Assembly (NCBI GenBank): GCA_949358305.1
Contig: OX442314.1
Location: 7,133,087 to 7,197,086 of the forward strand
From: Strigamia acuminata
Taxonomy: Eukaryota > Arthropoda > Chilopoda > Geophilomorpha > Linotaeniidae
Direction: 5' to 3'
Length of the DNA: 64,000 bases
Under the pieces are notes generated by a model. The model worked only from the letters and a program-made list of their open reading frames with translations. It did no database searches and was not told where the DNA came from. The position numbers and the translations under genes were made by a program. This document shows positions 13,715 through 25,698 of this stretch, one piece after another. Within the stretch, counting starts at the first letter, position 1, and each line of letters begins with the position of its first letter.

Positions 13715-15405
13715 GGCGTAGATGGAGACCGATGCTGGCGGTTAAGGCAATTCCATCTTGTTTTCGCGACTATCGCTCATTACATACAGGAACTAGGGAA
13801 GTAGAGGGTTGATCGGTTGATCGCTTGTTCGGTATATCGTCGCTAGGGCAGCCGGCTGGGCCAATGGGAGGCCGTGATGGAATCAAACGGGAGGGCGAGG
13901 GGAGAGGAGTGTTTTGAAAAGAAATTACTAAATAACAATGCAGCTGTTGTTCTATTATAATAGGACGATTTGTTTGTTTGATTTTTTTATGTATTTTATC
14001 TTTTTATTCTTTTTTTTGTCTATTGCTGTGGTCTGGCATTGGTGAGACATTGTTTTTATTTTTTTTTGCTCTTAATAAATCGTCCTGGCGGGAGTTTTTT
14101 GAAGCTTTGTCGACGATTTCCATGTTTTTCTCTGTAATTTTTATATAAATACAAACAAATTTTTTTTTAATTTCAAAAATTTTTTTTATTAAAATTATTA
14201 AAATTATTAAAATTATTACATCTTGCTTTGATTTTGACTTTTATAAAAAAAACATTATTTATTTAAATCATCGCTGAGTAGAAGATGCCAATATTTCTAA
14301 ACTTAAAGGTCACGGAAAGAGAAATGAAAAATTACTCTAATGTTTTTAAAATAACCTTAAAAAACGTTATACGACATTTTTTCTGCAAAACTTGAGCAAT
14401 AATTAAGTATTAGTGGTTTTAAATGATCAAATAGTGTTTTTACCATTTGAAAAAGGGAACCATTTTGTGCAATGCATTCTGGGATTCCACGTCATCAAAG
14501 ACGTCATTTGCGTACATCGTGGAATGCCAAAATTGATCAAAAAGTAGCAAAAAAACACTTATTTTAGGAGCTAAAAATATTGACTTTGTATAAATAACAC
14601 CACCTAGTGACACCATTTATAAACCTTTAAAAATCGTAATGGCGGATTCGGTTCGACGTTTAACCCTACTTTTAAACAAAATCCCGTAAGTTGAACAGTT
14701 AAAAACATTACATAACCTTTTTTAAAGATTTTAAAGAGATCGGAGAAATTTCTCATTTCTCTTCCTATAACCTTTAAGCTGAATGACGTCATTCAATTCA
14801 CAGAATTAAATCACGGCTGAAACGATGATGTAATCGCTAACAGGTGTTTCCTATGGTAGCACAACTGTGTCACGAATCATTACAAATTGTGAGAAAAACA
14901 CTGAGTCACAATTAATGCTTCCTTATGCAGCTTGATTTACCAATCTCTAATCCCAATTAAATGACCAACAGTCCTCTACCGGGCCGTCTTAATACTTTTC
15001 AGCGACCTGGGCTAAAAATATCAGGTGTCCCTTGCCCCCCCTCCATCAAAAAATTTATTTTTATTTTTACATGAATTTCAGATATTGTGGAATGGCTGGT
15101 GAATAATAAATGGTAAAAAATCTATGTTTTGCGTTTATGGATTTTATTCATGCAGGATTATTGTCTGGGCCCCATCTAGTCTCTCACAGACCCTGGGCCC
15201 CTGTGGTCACGCCATCTTGGATTTGAAATAAGCCTGAAATGGAAAAAAAAATTTAATTGCTAAAATATTCATGTTTGTCCACAACATGTGATAATTGTGG
15301 AATAAAACAATAGAAATGGGTTTATAAAACTCTAGATTTTGTGTTATTGGGTCAAATTTAAGGTTGGTAGTCATTTTTCACTCGATTTGTATCGGCTTTC
15401 ATAGC
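13715..15405. other. SPTLC2 5' flank and AT-rich intergenic DNA
   Basis: The first 200 bases upstream of the SPTLC2 ATG are less AT-rich and probably hold its promoter and 5' UTR, but I see no TATA box in the right place. The rest has short T-runs and no supportable exon. A GC-richer patch at 14985-15235 may be a decayed repeat. Confidence 0.4.
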
Positions 15406-15558
15406 GTAGTTGCATTCGAAAGGTCGTTTAGACTAAAAATATTTAAACCAAAATATAAACTGCTGTTTTAACTCCAAATTGCAATTTGTGACAGTTTGGA
15501 TGTCGCAGATCATCACTTGGGAAGAGATTACCATAATATTGAACACATGCTCACACAA

Positions 15559-15684
15559 CCCTGGACTGGGAACAAATTTAGTACCGAGAAATCTGGATAG
15601 GTCGGGCCACGGGGTATGAAAAGAAATTACACAACGTCACGGACCACCGAGGAATTACCGATATCTCGCCGGGCCAGTCCAGCA
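15559..15684 (+). mobile_element. GCTGGACTGG-type MITE
   Basis: Starts CTGGACTGGGAACAAATTTA and ends GGGCCAGTCCAGCA. Its interior contains one copy of the unit that is amplified as the 42-bp minisatellite at 36228-37112. Confidence 0.65.
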
Positions 15685-15784
15685 ATAACCTCGCACTGAT
15701 ACTTTCTTCTCGCATACATGTGCAGACATTGACGGTAGTTGCACGATAAGAAGCTGATGGAGACATCGCAATGATAGTCTAGGC

Positions 15785-15924
15785 CAGGGGTCGGCAAATA
15801 ATTTTAAGTGGCGTCCGGATACTATTAAAAATTTCTATCAAGGTCCAGAAAAAAACACTTAAAAACCTTACTAAAAACCTAAGAATACGTATCCGGACTG
15901 CGGTCCGCCTTTTGCCGACTGCTG
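15785..15924 (+). mobile_element. hAT MITE with 8-bp target duplication
   Basis: The left end CAGGGGTCGGCAAA is the classic hAT-type terminus and the right end TTTGCCGACTGCTG is its imperfect complement. The flanks GTCTAGGC (15777-15784) and GTCTAGAC (15925-15932) form an 8-bp target site duplication with one mismatch, as expected for hAT insertion. Confidence 0.8.
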
Positions 15925-16271
15925 GTCTAGACTTTTAATCGTTGTCCAGGGTTCGGTGAATCCTACCGGTCACGGGTTTAAATACGTTTAAAATGCTCTT
16001 TCGTCTAAAATGACTTTTTTAATGCAGCTACATATTTTATACTGTCATTGGTAAATAAGTTACTGTAACATCTCACTCCACACTCTAAATCCCTTATCTG
16101 TTTAAATGTCAAACAACTTGGTATAAAGCAGAAGTTATATTTCATGGTTGTGGAAACCTAACCCCAAAACCGCCACCGTCCGGCTTTGAGTTACCGAAAG
16201 TAGTAATATTTTGAACGGCTTCATCTTTCATTCATTAAACATCAATATTTACATCTTTAAATACAGAGAAC

Positions 16272-16395
16272 CAGGGCTGGACTGGATACAAATTTAGTAC
16301 CGAGAAATCTGGATGGGTCGGGCCACAGGGACAGGCTGCGGTGGGCCAGGAACGGACCACGGTGGGGCCGGACCAGAGAACGGCAGTTGGTGTGA
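16272..16395 (+). mobile_element. GCTGGACTGG-type MITE, 3' end degenerate
   Basis: CAGGGCTGGACTGG at 16272, followed by the GGTCGGGCCAC core. The right inverted end is not clear. It is surrounded by AT-rich DNA (16032-17240) in which I see no gene. Confidence 0.55.
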
Positions 16396-17240
16396 TGGGG
16401 TGAAGCTAACCCTTTGATATACTCTTCGCAGGATTCTACTAGCGAAAGACACTACCCAAGCAACAAAATGTGATCATTGCTTAACTCTGCGTAGCCTGGA
16501 CATAGGACAAGTCCCAGAAAGTTGTTCGGACTAATTAGCTCCGATAGACGCAAAATTAATCGTTGAACTTATTTATCGCTCGTTAACGGCGTTTGGAAAT
16601 GTACCAATTCAGAGTGAAATCATCAAATCAGAGATTGATTTGAAATTGATATTGAATCAATTTTGATTAATTTGCCATGACTGCGAACATTATTTTCGCA
16701 TTAGCACAAAAAAAAATATTTTTTTTTATCTATAGAAAATTGTTTACATTCAACAGTAAAGAAATGTGAAAATGAGCAAAACATGATTTAGTGAAGATCC
16801 TGTTTTGTACCATTTATTTCAATCTTCAAATATGCAAGGTCAAGAATTATCGTCTCAACATTAAACATCCGCAAAGACAAAGTTCAGGTCAGTGTTGTTT
16901 TACATGCATTGAACAGCTGACTTTGATATTCCTGATATTTCTATATCATTTGGCCAAAAAATGATACACAATATTTTTTTTTCTCCAGAATTTTAATACA
17001 ACTGTTTATGTCCATTGCTATGTAAATGTAACAGCTTCCTTTCATGTCACCAACTGATAGAGGGCAGTAGCACTCAGCCAAGCCTTGACAGGAAGGCTTG
17101 TGCAAATGTCAATAACCTTACTGTGTAGGCCTAAACTCAAGAATCCTCTAATTATCGTTGGTCAGTGGACTCAAAAATATGAGACCCGGTGAGAAAATTT
17201 AGAAAAATTTAGTACAATTTAGAAAAATTGATAAATTTTT

Positions 17241-17497
17241 ACCGATTAAGAGTCGCCATCGAATTGTAGCCGCCCTCGAATAGTAGCCGATGTAATGGCT
17301 GTTTGAAGTCTGGTGCAATTTCTGGGAAAGTTGCAATGTTCGGGAGTGTGTTACTCAAGTATCCGAAGGGACGAGGTTCTGAAACTTGTTGAGTGGGTTG
17401 AGGAAGGGTCAAGGAAGTTGTAAAAACATTTTGGGGCATATCCTGAGCGTGGTTGTTGCACAATTTCAATTCGAAGTTTGGAGTCTAGGCGCAGACC
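17241..17497 (-). CDS. Candidate coding exon, unrecognised
   Basis: An open minus-strand frame of about 80 codons with balanced, protein-like composition (for example QPTQQVSEPRPFGYLSNTLP). It ends at a good donor just after MATLNR (GTAAAAAT). No ATG-initiated start is obvious; the frame opens after a TAG near 17488, where an AG could serve as acceptor. I recognise no family. It stands out because most other ORFs nearby are low-complexity. Confidence 0.35.
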
Positions 17498-17527
17498 TAA
17501 TTCCTAACTTTTAAACTGGTTTTTCAG

Positions 17528-17649
17528 GCATCTCCGCACACTTTTGGTCCTTCTACAATACATATTCGGAATCAGCTCGCTGAGACGAACAAAATGAGCA
17601 TATGTTTATTAAAGGACAGGAATTTTATCATTGTGCCCGGATTTTGCTA
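17528..17649 (+). CDS. Candidate coding exon, unrecognised
   Basis: TTTTTCAG is followed by about 40 open codons beginning ASPHTFGPSTIHIRN. Composition looks coding, but no donor in a favourable place precedes the TAA. It may belong to the same transcript as the exon at 17774-17970. No domain recognised. Confidence 0.22.
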
Positions 17650-17773
17650 ATTTGGAATTGAACGCGCCTAACGATTCCATCTAGCAAACCCCAACAGCCA
17701 TTTTTCTGTCACTTAAACTCACAATTAAATCCCCATTGAAATTGAATTCGACCGAACCAAACTGATTTTCCAG

Positions 17774-17970
17774 CAAACCCTATCCGAAACAAACCGATTC
17801 CAATGGATGACAATTACCGTAAAATGCAGGAGACACTGGGGCAGAAGCGGAACAAACAGTACAATGGTGTCATGGCCGTCAATCCATCGCTTCTCGGCTG
17901 TCACATGCTGTTGACACGGGTCCACAAGCCTGTGGAGCCCATGGATGATGAAAATAGTGTGTTATCTTGA
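17774..17970 (+). CDS. Candidate terminal coding exon, unrecognised
   Basis: A strong acceptor (GATTTTCCAG) opens a frame of about 65 codons that runs past an internal ATG at 17803 to a TGA at 17968-17970. The peptide is rich in K, Q, N and M (for example MDDNYRKMQETLGQKRNKQ) and ends in an acidic tail. Composition contrasts with the AT-rich flanks. Upstream exons were not identified with confidence and I recognise no family. Confidence 0.35.
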
Positions 17971-18221
17971 ATTAATGTGCCGAAAGTCCGAGCTAGGGTT
18001 AATCCAACGTGCACATCGGCTTATTGACTTGTTGCCACGTCACTTGTCAGCGAAATCGCAGCTCTTGCTCTATTGCGTGATAAAAATCGCTTTGCATTGC
18101 GCCCAGTATTTGAATACAAATTTTTGCTTTTGTTCCACGTTCAATGTTGACTTCGCGCCAAATTTTTTCGCTTGGGTTGCCATATTTGCATTCGGCAAGT
18201 CGACTTTTCCATCTTTTACAT

Positions 18222-18450
18222 TCATAAAAGAAAAAATGAATTTTTGGTAGAAAAAATGCATTTTTGGAAGAAAAAAATGCATTTTTGGAAGATAAAATTG
18301 CATTTTTGGAAGATAAAATTGCACTTTAGGAGAAAAAAAAGCTTCACTGAAGAAAAAATGCATTTTTGGAAGTAAAAATGCTTTTTTGGAAGAGCAAAAA
18401 GCTTTACTGACCAAAAATATGCATTTATATGGTAGAAAATGCATTTTGTG
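18222..18450. repeat. ATGCAT-type minisatellite
   Basis: Ten or so units of about 20 bp built on GAAAAAATGCATTTTTGGAA with AAGCTT-containing variants. Related to the arrays in SPTLC2 intron 5 and the GNPAT introns. Confidence 0.8.
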
Positions 18451-18702
18451 TGCATAGCAGGATCCCAAATTGGACAAAGATTGATTGGTTCTGTCAGAAG
18501 TTAGCGAAGTACAGAACCATCGAACGTCTTTTTCAGAATTTATCAGGAATGGATCTATAGATTCCCACAGTACTCGCAAAAGAAGGACTCTTATCCCGAT
18601 ATTTTTGTCAAATAGGACCCCAAAGGGCCCTACACACCATTAACCCACTATTGCAGCTTACACTGCCTTTCGACTTATTTTCTCAACACCCAAAAGAAAA
18701 TA

Positions 18703-18863
18703 CAATCGAAATTCTTTATAACGAATCGCAAGGGACCCAAAAAATCGATTCGTTATAACGATAATTCGTTATATCGAAATTTTTTAACACGGTGGTCTAC
18801 GGACAGGTATTCGTTATATCGATAATTCGTTACATCGCGATTCGTTACAAAGAGTTTCGACTG
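18703..18863. mobile_element. pogo/Tigger-like MITE
   Basis: The left end CAATCGAAATTCTTTATAAC and the reverse complement of the right end, CAGTCGAAACTCTTTGTAAC, are inverted repeats of at least 20 bp. The interior repeats TTCGTTATA/TATAACGAAT. This design is typical of short pogo-type elements that insert at TA. Confidence 0.7.
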
Positions 18864-20119
18864 CATAATTCCTAAAATCCTAATCCATTTTATTTTTCAA
18901 AAATACTTCAATAGTCAATAATAATTTACTTCCTCCACAACTACTCTTCTTCTTAAAACATCTGGTGTTGCATTGTATAGTGTAAGTTATTTCAAGGTAC
19001 CAAATGGCGAAAACTCTGTGAAAAAATAAAAGAAAAAGCCACAATGAGGACAAAATAGAAAGTGATTGTAGATATAATATCTGGTGAAGTTTCATTTCTG
19101 TACCTGCACGTGTCCATCAGCTGTTGTAAATGACGTCAGAAGTGTCACCATTATCGTATCTTAGGCACGTCTGATTGCAGCAAGAATGTATCTTTGATTG
19201 TACTTATCTGGTGCTTAAATGCTGAATGAAATTAGCACATTTCCTGGTCGTGGTAATTGGTGTAATTTGTGAACATAGATAATAATTGAGAACAATAAAA
19301 AGGATAATAAAAATTGCACTAATATACTTGCACTTGTTTGTGTTCGTAAACAGCCACATAGCGCCCTCTCTCGTCGAAATGATGAAATAATCATCGGAAA
19401 TCTAATTTTATTCAGCTCTTGCAATGACTGGATTTTACGTAATTAGGCGATATTTTGGCACGAAAATAAATTTTCTTTATAATTTATTTCCGTTCTCTAA
19501 AAATATGTTTAAAGCGGATCGATCCGTGCAATTTTGAGTGTCGTTTTCGACACCAGTCGGCGTCGTTTTATCCGACCGTGAATTTTATTCCAAATTTTAT
19601 TTTTCTAATCTCTCTTGTGTGAATTTCATCCCAAATTTTATTTCTCTTTAAAAATCCAACAAAAGAAAACACTTGGATCGACTCCAACCGCATCCCACAA
19701 TCCTCCGCGCCAACTCCAGCGGGAAAAACCTCCGCCATTCGAATCCAAAATCTAATCCCTGACCACAATGACGTCACCGAATAAAACAAAAACAAAAACC
19801 CCAAAAAACCCCCCTAAAAAAAACCCCAAACCCCCAAAAAAAACCAAAACCGAATTTTAAACCCACCAAAAACCACCCACGCCGCCATCGAATAAAACCA
19901 ACAAATCAAAACCCACAACCGACCCCAAACGTCACTGCGGTAACCGCAGCGAGCGCCATATTGTTTCCGTGCTCGACCAGCTCGTGTCTCACAGCACAAT
20001 CATCCGCCGCACCGAAACACCGGAAAAAACCCGTCGAAAGGTCAGCAAACCCCCAAAAAACACCCAAAAACACTCCAAAACACCTCATCTAATTTTTTCT
20101 CACGCAAAAACACCAGAAA
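18864..20119. other. Reticulon 5' flank
   Basis: AT-rich to about 19800, then increasingly CpG-rich towards the long reticulon isoform's start. A possible small 5' UTR intron runs from 20041 (AAAG then GTCAGC) to the AG at 20115-20116, four bases before the ATG. Minus-strand ORFs here are shadows. Confidence 0.4.
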
Positions 20120-23100
20120 ATGGGCGACATCGACAACGATTTCATGAATTTCGCCAAACCGGAGAAGAACGCCGGCAGTCACGAGTCCGACGACTTCGAA
20201 CAGGTCGAAGAGGCCGAGGACGACGATTTCTGCATCACGTCGGCCAACAACGACTTCGCGCACAACCTGAGCTCCACCGACAGACCGCTCGTCACCCTGG
20301 ACGAACTGACGGCCCCCTCGGCGCCCCCCGCGCCCCCCTCGCTCACCACGGTCGCCGACGAGGAGGAGGACGACGACGACGAGCCCGAGTACGAGCGCCA
20401 GTACTCGCAACCGCCGGCGCCGAAGAAGGAGAGCCGCAAGAAGTCGTTCGAGGCGGAGATTGACGTGAATGCGCCGGATTTGTCGCCGTTCGACACGCTA
20501 AAAGGCGCCGATTTCGCGCTGGACAACTTGGAGCATTTTATGGCGGTGTGTCCGGCGAAGCCACCGACGCCGGAGGTCGAGGAGTTTGTTCGGGGGAGTC
20601 CGGAGTTGGAGAAAACGGAGGTGGAGGAGCAGGAAATGTCGGATCGGGAGGTGTCATCCACGTCTAAGTGCTCGTGTCCTTTTAGTAAGTGTTTGGGGAT
20701 GTTTTGTGACGAGGGGGGATTGATTTTTGAGGCGGTTGGGGGATAATTTGTGACGTCATTTTGGGGTTGATGTCATTTTGGGGTGTTTTTGCTCGTTTTG
20801 GTGCATTATTTTCCTTTTTGCGAGGGTTTTGGCAGCGGACCAGAGGTGTTGCGTAATAAAACGTGGGTTTTTAATTGAAAAATGGGTTTATTTTTAATTT
20901 TTAAATAGATAAAATGGCGGTTTTGAACGTGATGTTGAGTCATCTGCACTCGGCGTTGACACATCGTAGATTTTTCGGTTAAAAATGGTTGTTGTAATTG
21001 TAAATAATATTTTTAAAAATGTTATTAATTTGTGGGAAATGAAAAGCGACTTGAATTTTGATTTATTTCGATCGGAGAGGAGGAAAAACGGATGGAAATG
21101 ACGGATAAAGGGAAAAAATCGTAAACACAAGACACCATCATTTAATGTTTCCGAGCACAGCCGATAGAGCTTGTAGCGCGGCTGTGATTGGTCGTGATAT
21201 GACGTAACACCAGCCCCGCCCTGAGTTTGAACCAATGAGAAAGCCGCTCTCATTTGAACTCGGTTTTCTCGCAAGATAGTGACTTGCATAGAGAAAAGAT
21301 GGCTGCAGACACGACATTTGAAGCTGATTCGCGCCAATGTGAAAACAAAGATAGCCCCTCGTGTACGTGGCTTTTTATTGTTTGATAAATACGCGCTAGA
21401 ATGCGAATGGTGACGTGTGTTTTCGCTCAATTCAGTTGCATTCTCTCACCGCAATTTGATGTTTGCTTCCTATCTTTACGTTTTCCTCTCTTTTGTCGAC
21501 TTTTCTTCGACTAAACGCTTGAATTTCAGTAATTCGACACTCTAAATTAAATCCTATGATTAATTTGGTTAAGTTTAAGCCTTTTTTGCACGTTAAAATA
21601 TTTTTTTGGGTATTTTTTGGATTTTTTTTGGGTTTTTTTGATTTTATTTGGATTTTATTTGGATTTAACATTAAAATTGGCTTTTTTTCTAATATTTTCC
21701 AGGTGCATGGTTTAATCCTCAAAATCTTGATCCGAGGGGTAAGTTTTCCGTGCTTGCTTGATTAATTACTAATTTTTGGCGGTAAAAATGGGGATTTTTC
21801 GATTTTTTTTCGATTTTTTTCGATTTTTTTCTGCACATTTTAAAGCGGGAAAAATGGTGGGAAATTTGTATTTTGACGGTTTGTTGCCATGGCAACGCGT
21901 GTTAAATCGAATTTTGTATTTTTAAATTGTTTATTTTTTTTTTTTCGATTTTAGGCCGAGGTAAATGACACGCAGGTGGCGATACAAAGCGCTTTTGTCG
22001 ATTGGATGGCGAATTAATAGAGAAGCGAATCGCCCGGTCGCGGAAAACCGAATTTTTTTTTGTTCCAAACCGAAATTAATTTTATAAACTCACAAAAACG
22101 AGTAATTATACTCGAAATTTATATAATTTTCCCTAAAAAACGATTTTTCTATCGTTAATCTATGAAAATCTGAGAAAAACATTAGACGCCATCTTGGATT
22201 TGACTCGTAAACACTAAACACCCTTAAACGATCGTTCGCGCATGCGCGGAAATATTTAATACATTATTTAGTCCGGAAAAAGAAATAGTAAATTTAGAAA
22301 ACAAAAAAAAATTCGGTTTCCGGTTTTTTTCGGGGAAAATTCAGTTTTTTTCTTTTTCCAGTTTATTTTTGCGTTTAATTACGCAAAAGCGGACTGGAAA
22401 TTCATTAGTCCCGTCTAATCGCGATATATTTTGGTAGATATGAGGCTTGGCACGTTGTCAGCGAGAATTCTTGTCATTACTCGCTGAGGACAGATCAGCT
22501 TGAAAGTGCGCGTGCGCAGTTCGGGCGGGCACGTCTATTTTTAGAGGACGGGCCCCGCAGTCCTCCATTTGCCTTCACCTGTGTTAGCGACATTTTATGT
22601 ACCTTTTTCACCCGTCAAAAGCGATGCTAACTCGAATCGCAGCGTCGTAATATTTATATTTTTGTAATATATATATTTTTTTTTTTTTGAAAAAAAAAAA
22701 ATCTTGACCGATCGATTTTTTTTGTATCTAAAAATCAAAAATCATGCCGATCATTAATTGGGAGCCTGGTAAGTTGATTTTATTTTTTAAATTTAAGTAA
22801 TTATTGGTTCATTTATTTATAATGACTTATTATTTTTGCGTGTATATTTATATAATCGGCCTTGACCGGGTGAAATCGGTTTGGAGCCGATAAACGTGAA
22901 ATTTGACGCCTTTTTGTGATTGGTCGGTTCAAATTGATGGAAATTATGTAATTTTCCATCACTAGGTGGTAATGACCACTTGATTTAATCGTTTGTGTCC
23001 ATTTTCGAGCTAATGTTCGACCGATTCGAGTTCCGCCATCTAAAAATCGATATTTGCAAAATGGCCGCGCTGTTTTCAAACCGTGACGTCAAAAACGAAA

Positions 23101-24442
23101 TACAAATTTCCGAAAACCTTAAAAATTGACTCGAAAAAGATTGATTTCGATACCTTGTCTTCCTTATTTGGTGTTTGTGGTGTGTCACGTGGTAGAATCC
23201 GACCAATCGGGTCGGTTTTTGTCGAATTTATGGATTAATTTTGGTTTTTTCGTGTTTTTTAGTTGTCGAATTGGTGTATTGGAAGGACCCGAAGAAGAGC
23301 GGACTTGTATTCGCCGGGATTTTGATAATTTTGCTGTCGCTTTCGTATTTTTCGCTCATTTCGGTGCTCGCGTATCTCACTCTGGCGGTGTTGGCTGGAA
23401 CCTTGTCTTTCCGCATATACAAAAATGTGTTGGCAGCGGTGCAGAAGTCGAACGAGGGACACCCGTTCAAGTGAGTTTTTGATTTATTTTCGGTTTGCAG
23501 TGACCTGGTTAATGTTTCTTTTTTTATTTTTAGGAAATATTTGGAGCAAGATATGGTGATTTCGAGTGATCAGATCCAAGATGTCACCCAGTCGGTCGTG
23601 GTGCATACAAATGCCGTGGCGCATGAGTTGCGTAGATTGATACTCGTTGAGGATTTGATTGATTCGATAAAGGTGATTTTTTGAGATTTTACGTGATTTT
23701 TTGGTTTTTAATGATTTTTTTTTTTTTTTTTGCAGTTTGGAGTCCTTTTGTGGTGTTTAACTTACGTCGGCGCTTGGTTTAATGGCATGACTCTTCTTAT
23801 TTTAGGTATAAAAAGGCATTATTGATGTTTTTTAATGAGTGTTTCACGTTTTTTTTATCTAATTTTGATATTTTTTTATTTAATTTTGATGTTTTTTGAT
23901 GGGTTTTTGATGTTTTTTGATCTAATTTTGATGGATTTTTGATGTTTTTTGATCTAATTTTATTTATTTATTTATCTACGATTTTGATTTTGATGTTTTT
24001 TGATGGGATTTTGATATTTTTTGATGGGATTTTGATGTTTTTGAGGAATTTTGATGTTTTTTGATCGGTTTTTGATGTTTTTTGATGGATTTTTGATGTT
24101 TTTTGATGTTTTTGGTGTTTTATTAATTTTTTTGATGTTTTTTTTTAGGTTTTGTTGCTGCGTTTACTCTGCCCAAGGTTTATGAAACGAATAAGACTCA
24201 AATCGACCATTATATTAACATTGCTCGCACTCAAGTGGACGAAATAATGTCTAAGTAAATTGGTTTTATCGACCAAACATGGAAAAAATTCATTTTAAAT
24301 GCGTTATTATTTAAAAATTTCATCTTTTTTGCGATTTAAGATGAGTTTTTGTTTTTGTTTTAGTGATTGAAATTAATTTTTATATTATTTTTCTAGAATC
24401 AAATCGAAAGTACCAATAGGAAAGAAAGCGAAAGAACAGTAA
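20120..24442 (+). CDS. Rtnl1: Reticulon, long isoform (377 aa; 389 aa with 36-nt exon)
   Basis: ER membrane-shaping protein. Exons: 20120-20684, optional 21703-21738, 23263-23470, 23534-23672, 23736-23805, 24149-24254 and 24397-24442. Every junction is GT/AG and in phase. Residues 1-188 are an acidic, low-complexity N-terminal domain (DDFEQVEEAEDDDF; a PSAPPAPPSL stretch). The rest is the reticulon-homology domain, with two long hydrophobic hairpins flanking a loop that contains NEGHPFKKYLEQD. The last exon adds a lysine-rich tail (PIGKKAKEQ) like insect Rtnl1. An unspliced reading would stop two codons after 24254, but the spliced tail matches the family. GC content of exon 1 is far above the flanks. 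Confidence 0.95.
21299..24442 (+). CDS. Rtnl1: Reticulon, candidate second alternative first exon
   Basis: An ATG at 21299 opens 21 codons (MAADTTFEADSRQ...) ending at the donor GTACGT after 21362, in phase 1 like the other two reticulon first exons. It could join 21703-21738 or directly 23263. Upstream are CCAAT/ATTGG boxes and a TGACGTAA element around 21180-21240, arranged like a promoter. There is no homology support for this N-terminus, so this is inference from phase and promoter features. Confidence 0.4.
21703..21738 (+). CDS. Rtnl1: Reticulon optional 36-nt cassette exon
   Basis: It is flanked by a strong acceptor (AATATTTTCCAG) and a consensus donor (GGGGTAAG). At 36 nt it keeps frame between any phase-1 first exon and the homology domain, adding 12 residues around AWFNPQNLDPR. 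It has no stop in the used frame. Confidence 0.6.
22744..24442 (+). CDS. Rtnl1: Reticulon, short isoform from an internal promoter (197 aa)
   Basis: The first exon carries an ATG at 22744, encodes MPIINWEP and ends at 22768 before GTAAGT in phase 1. It then joins 23263 to give a protein that is almost only the reticulon-homology domain, comparable to the short C-type isoforms known for reticulons. The 22490-22620 region upstream is GC- and CpG-rich (for example GTGCGCGTGCGCAG), consistent with a separate promoter. Confidence 0.75.
23822..24140. repeat. TTTTGATG minisatellite in a reticulon intron
   Basis: Tandem, degenerate TTTTTTGATG/GATTTTTGATG units of 10-20 bp fill nearly the whole intron between the 70-nt and 106-nt exons. 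Confidence 0.8.
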
Positions 24443-25698
24443 AACAAGAAGAAAAACCAAAATATCTAACTTAAGTGAATGAATTTGAAGAAACCAACAA
24501 GAAAAGGCAAAAAAAATACAATACAATGAAATAAAATAACAAAACACTGGAAACGTTACAGCGTAAAACATCATCATTCGCTGCAACAACAAAAAAACAA
24601 AAATTCGTTTTTCATCAATTTTTTTCCTTTTTCGTGCAAGTTTTTACCTTTACAGTATTTCTCTGCACTTTCATCTATGTAAAGAGCACAAAAAAGAAAA
24701 AAAAGAGAAGTAATTATTTAATTAATTAACCAGTGTGTTAAATAGACGAAAAACAAGAAAAAAAAATGAGTTTACTTTGTTTTTTTTTTTAATATAAAAA
24801 AAAAATGATGGAGATAGATCTGACATTCTGTTTAAATTTTGTTATCGCCAATGCATGTAACCTCAATATGATAAAACAATGTCTAGTAGATTGTACTTAC
24901 CCGTAAAAAGACAAAACTAATCGTAGTGTCACAAATCGCTTTAATCAATTTGGATCGACAGACAACAGATTGAATTTATTAACCGAGCTGTGATTTCGAA
25001 CGAAAAAGAAGAAATATGAAAATGATATGTAACAATATTAATTATTGAAATTTTCTGGCTTTGTGCATTAGTATTTTCTTATCACTGTTGTAAAATTCCT
25101 TTTTTTTGATTTTTTGATGAAAACAAACCGAGAAATATTTAGTTTTACGATATTAATATAATGCTCTAAATTCTACGTTTTCTGAACTGTTAATTGAATA
25201 AATTGGATCTAGTTTGTAAGATTCTAGCAATCATGTTGCTGATATTGTATAAAGTCACTCGATATTCGTTGATTCTGTATATTCACTCTAGATGTTAGTA
25301 AAAACACTGAAATCTCTGATGATACAAAATGGTTGTCGAATTTATCAATTTTTCTCCATTTTGAATTCAACCATTTTTCTATATATATATCTATACCGGC
25401 TTTTAATTTAAGAGCTCAATTATCATTATTTTTTTAATTTTAATTTTATTTTAAGAAAAAAAAAGTTGTTGTTGTTATTATTATTATTACCCAAGTGGTT
25501 GTCCGTGTGTTTTTATTTCGTCCCAAGTTTTCGAACGGTTAATTTTATTTCATGTGCTGTGCACAGTTCTGAATCTTATACGATAGTTGTCCGGCTTTTT
25601 ATTTTTCTTTTTACTGGTAGTGTTGGTATTGTAAAATATACTTGGGACTGTTTGTAGATAATGTGAAACCCCCGATGCTTCTTACGAATAAAAATTTG
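24443..25698 (+). other. Reticulon 3' UTR
   Basis: About 1.25 kb of AT-rich, gene-free sequence follows the reticulon stop. The first good AATAAA is at 25687-25692 with a second close behind, so a long 3' UTR is likely, as is usual for this family. Confidence 0.6.
25687..25692 (+). terminator. Reticulon poly(A) signal
   Basis: AATAAA, followed by GAATAAAAG a few bases later. The GNPAT gene ends on the opposite strand about 440 bp further on, so the two genes converge here. Confidence 0.6.

Larger units (their letters stand above)
15406..16031. mobile_element. TAGCTGCATT-type MITE split by two nested elements
   Basis: The outer ends are GTAGTTGCATTCGAAA (15406) and AATGCAGCTAC (16031), the same family as the inverted pair in SPTLC2 intron 1. 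Between them lie a GCTGGACTGG-type MITE (about 15559-15684) and a hAT MITE (15785-15924), so the outer element is the oldest. Confidence 0.55.

Noticed and set aside
20042-20661. Minus-strand and alternative-frame ORFs opposite reticulon exon 1
   Set aside because: Shadows caused by the high GC content of the real exon.
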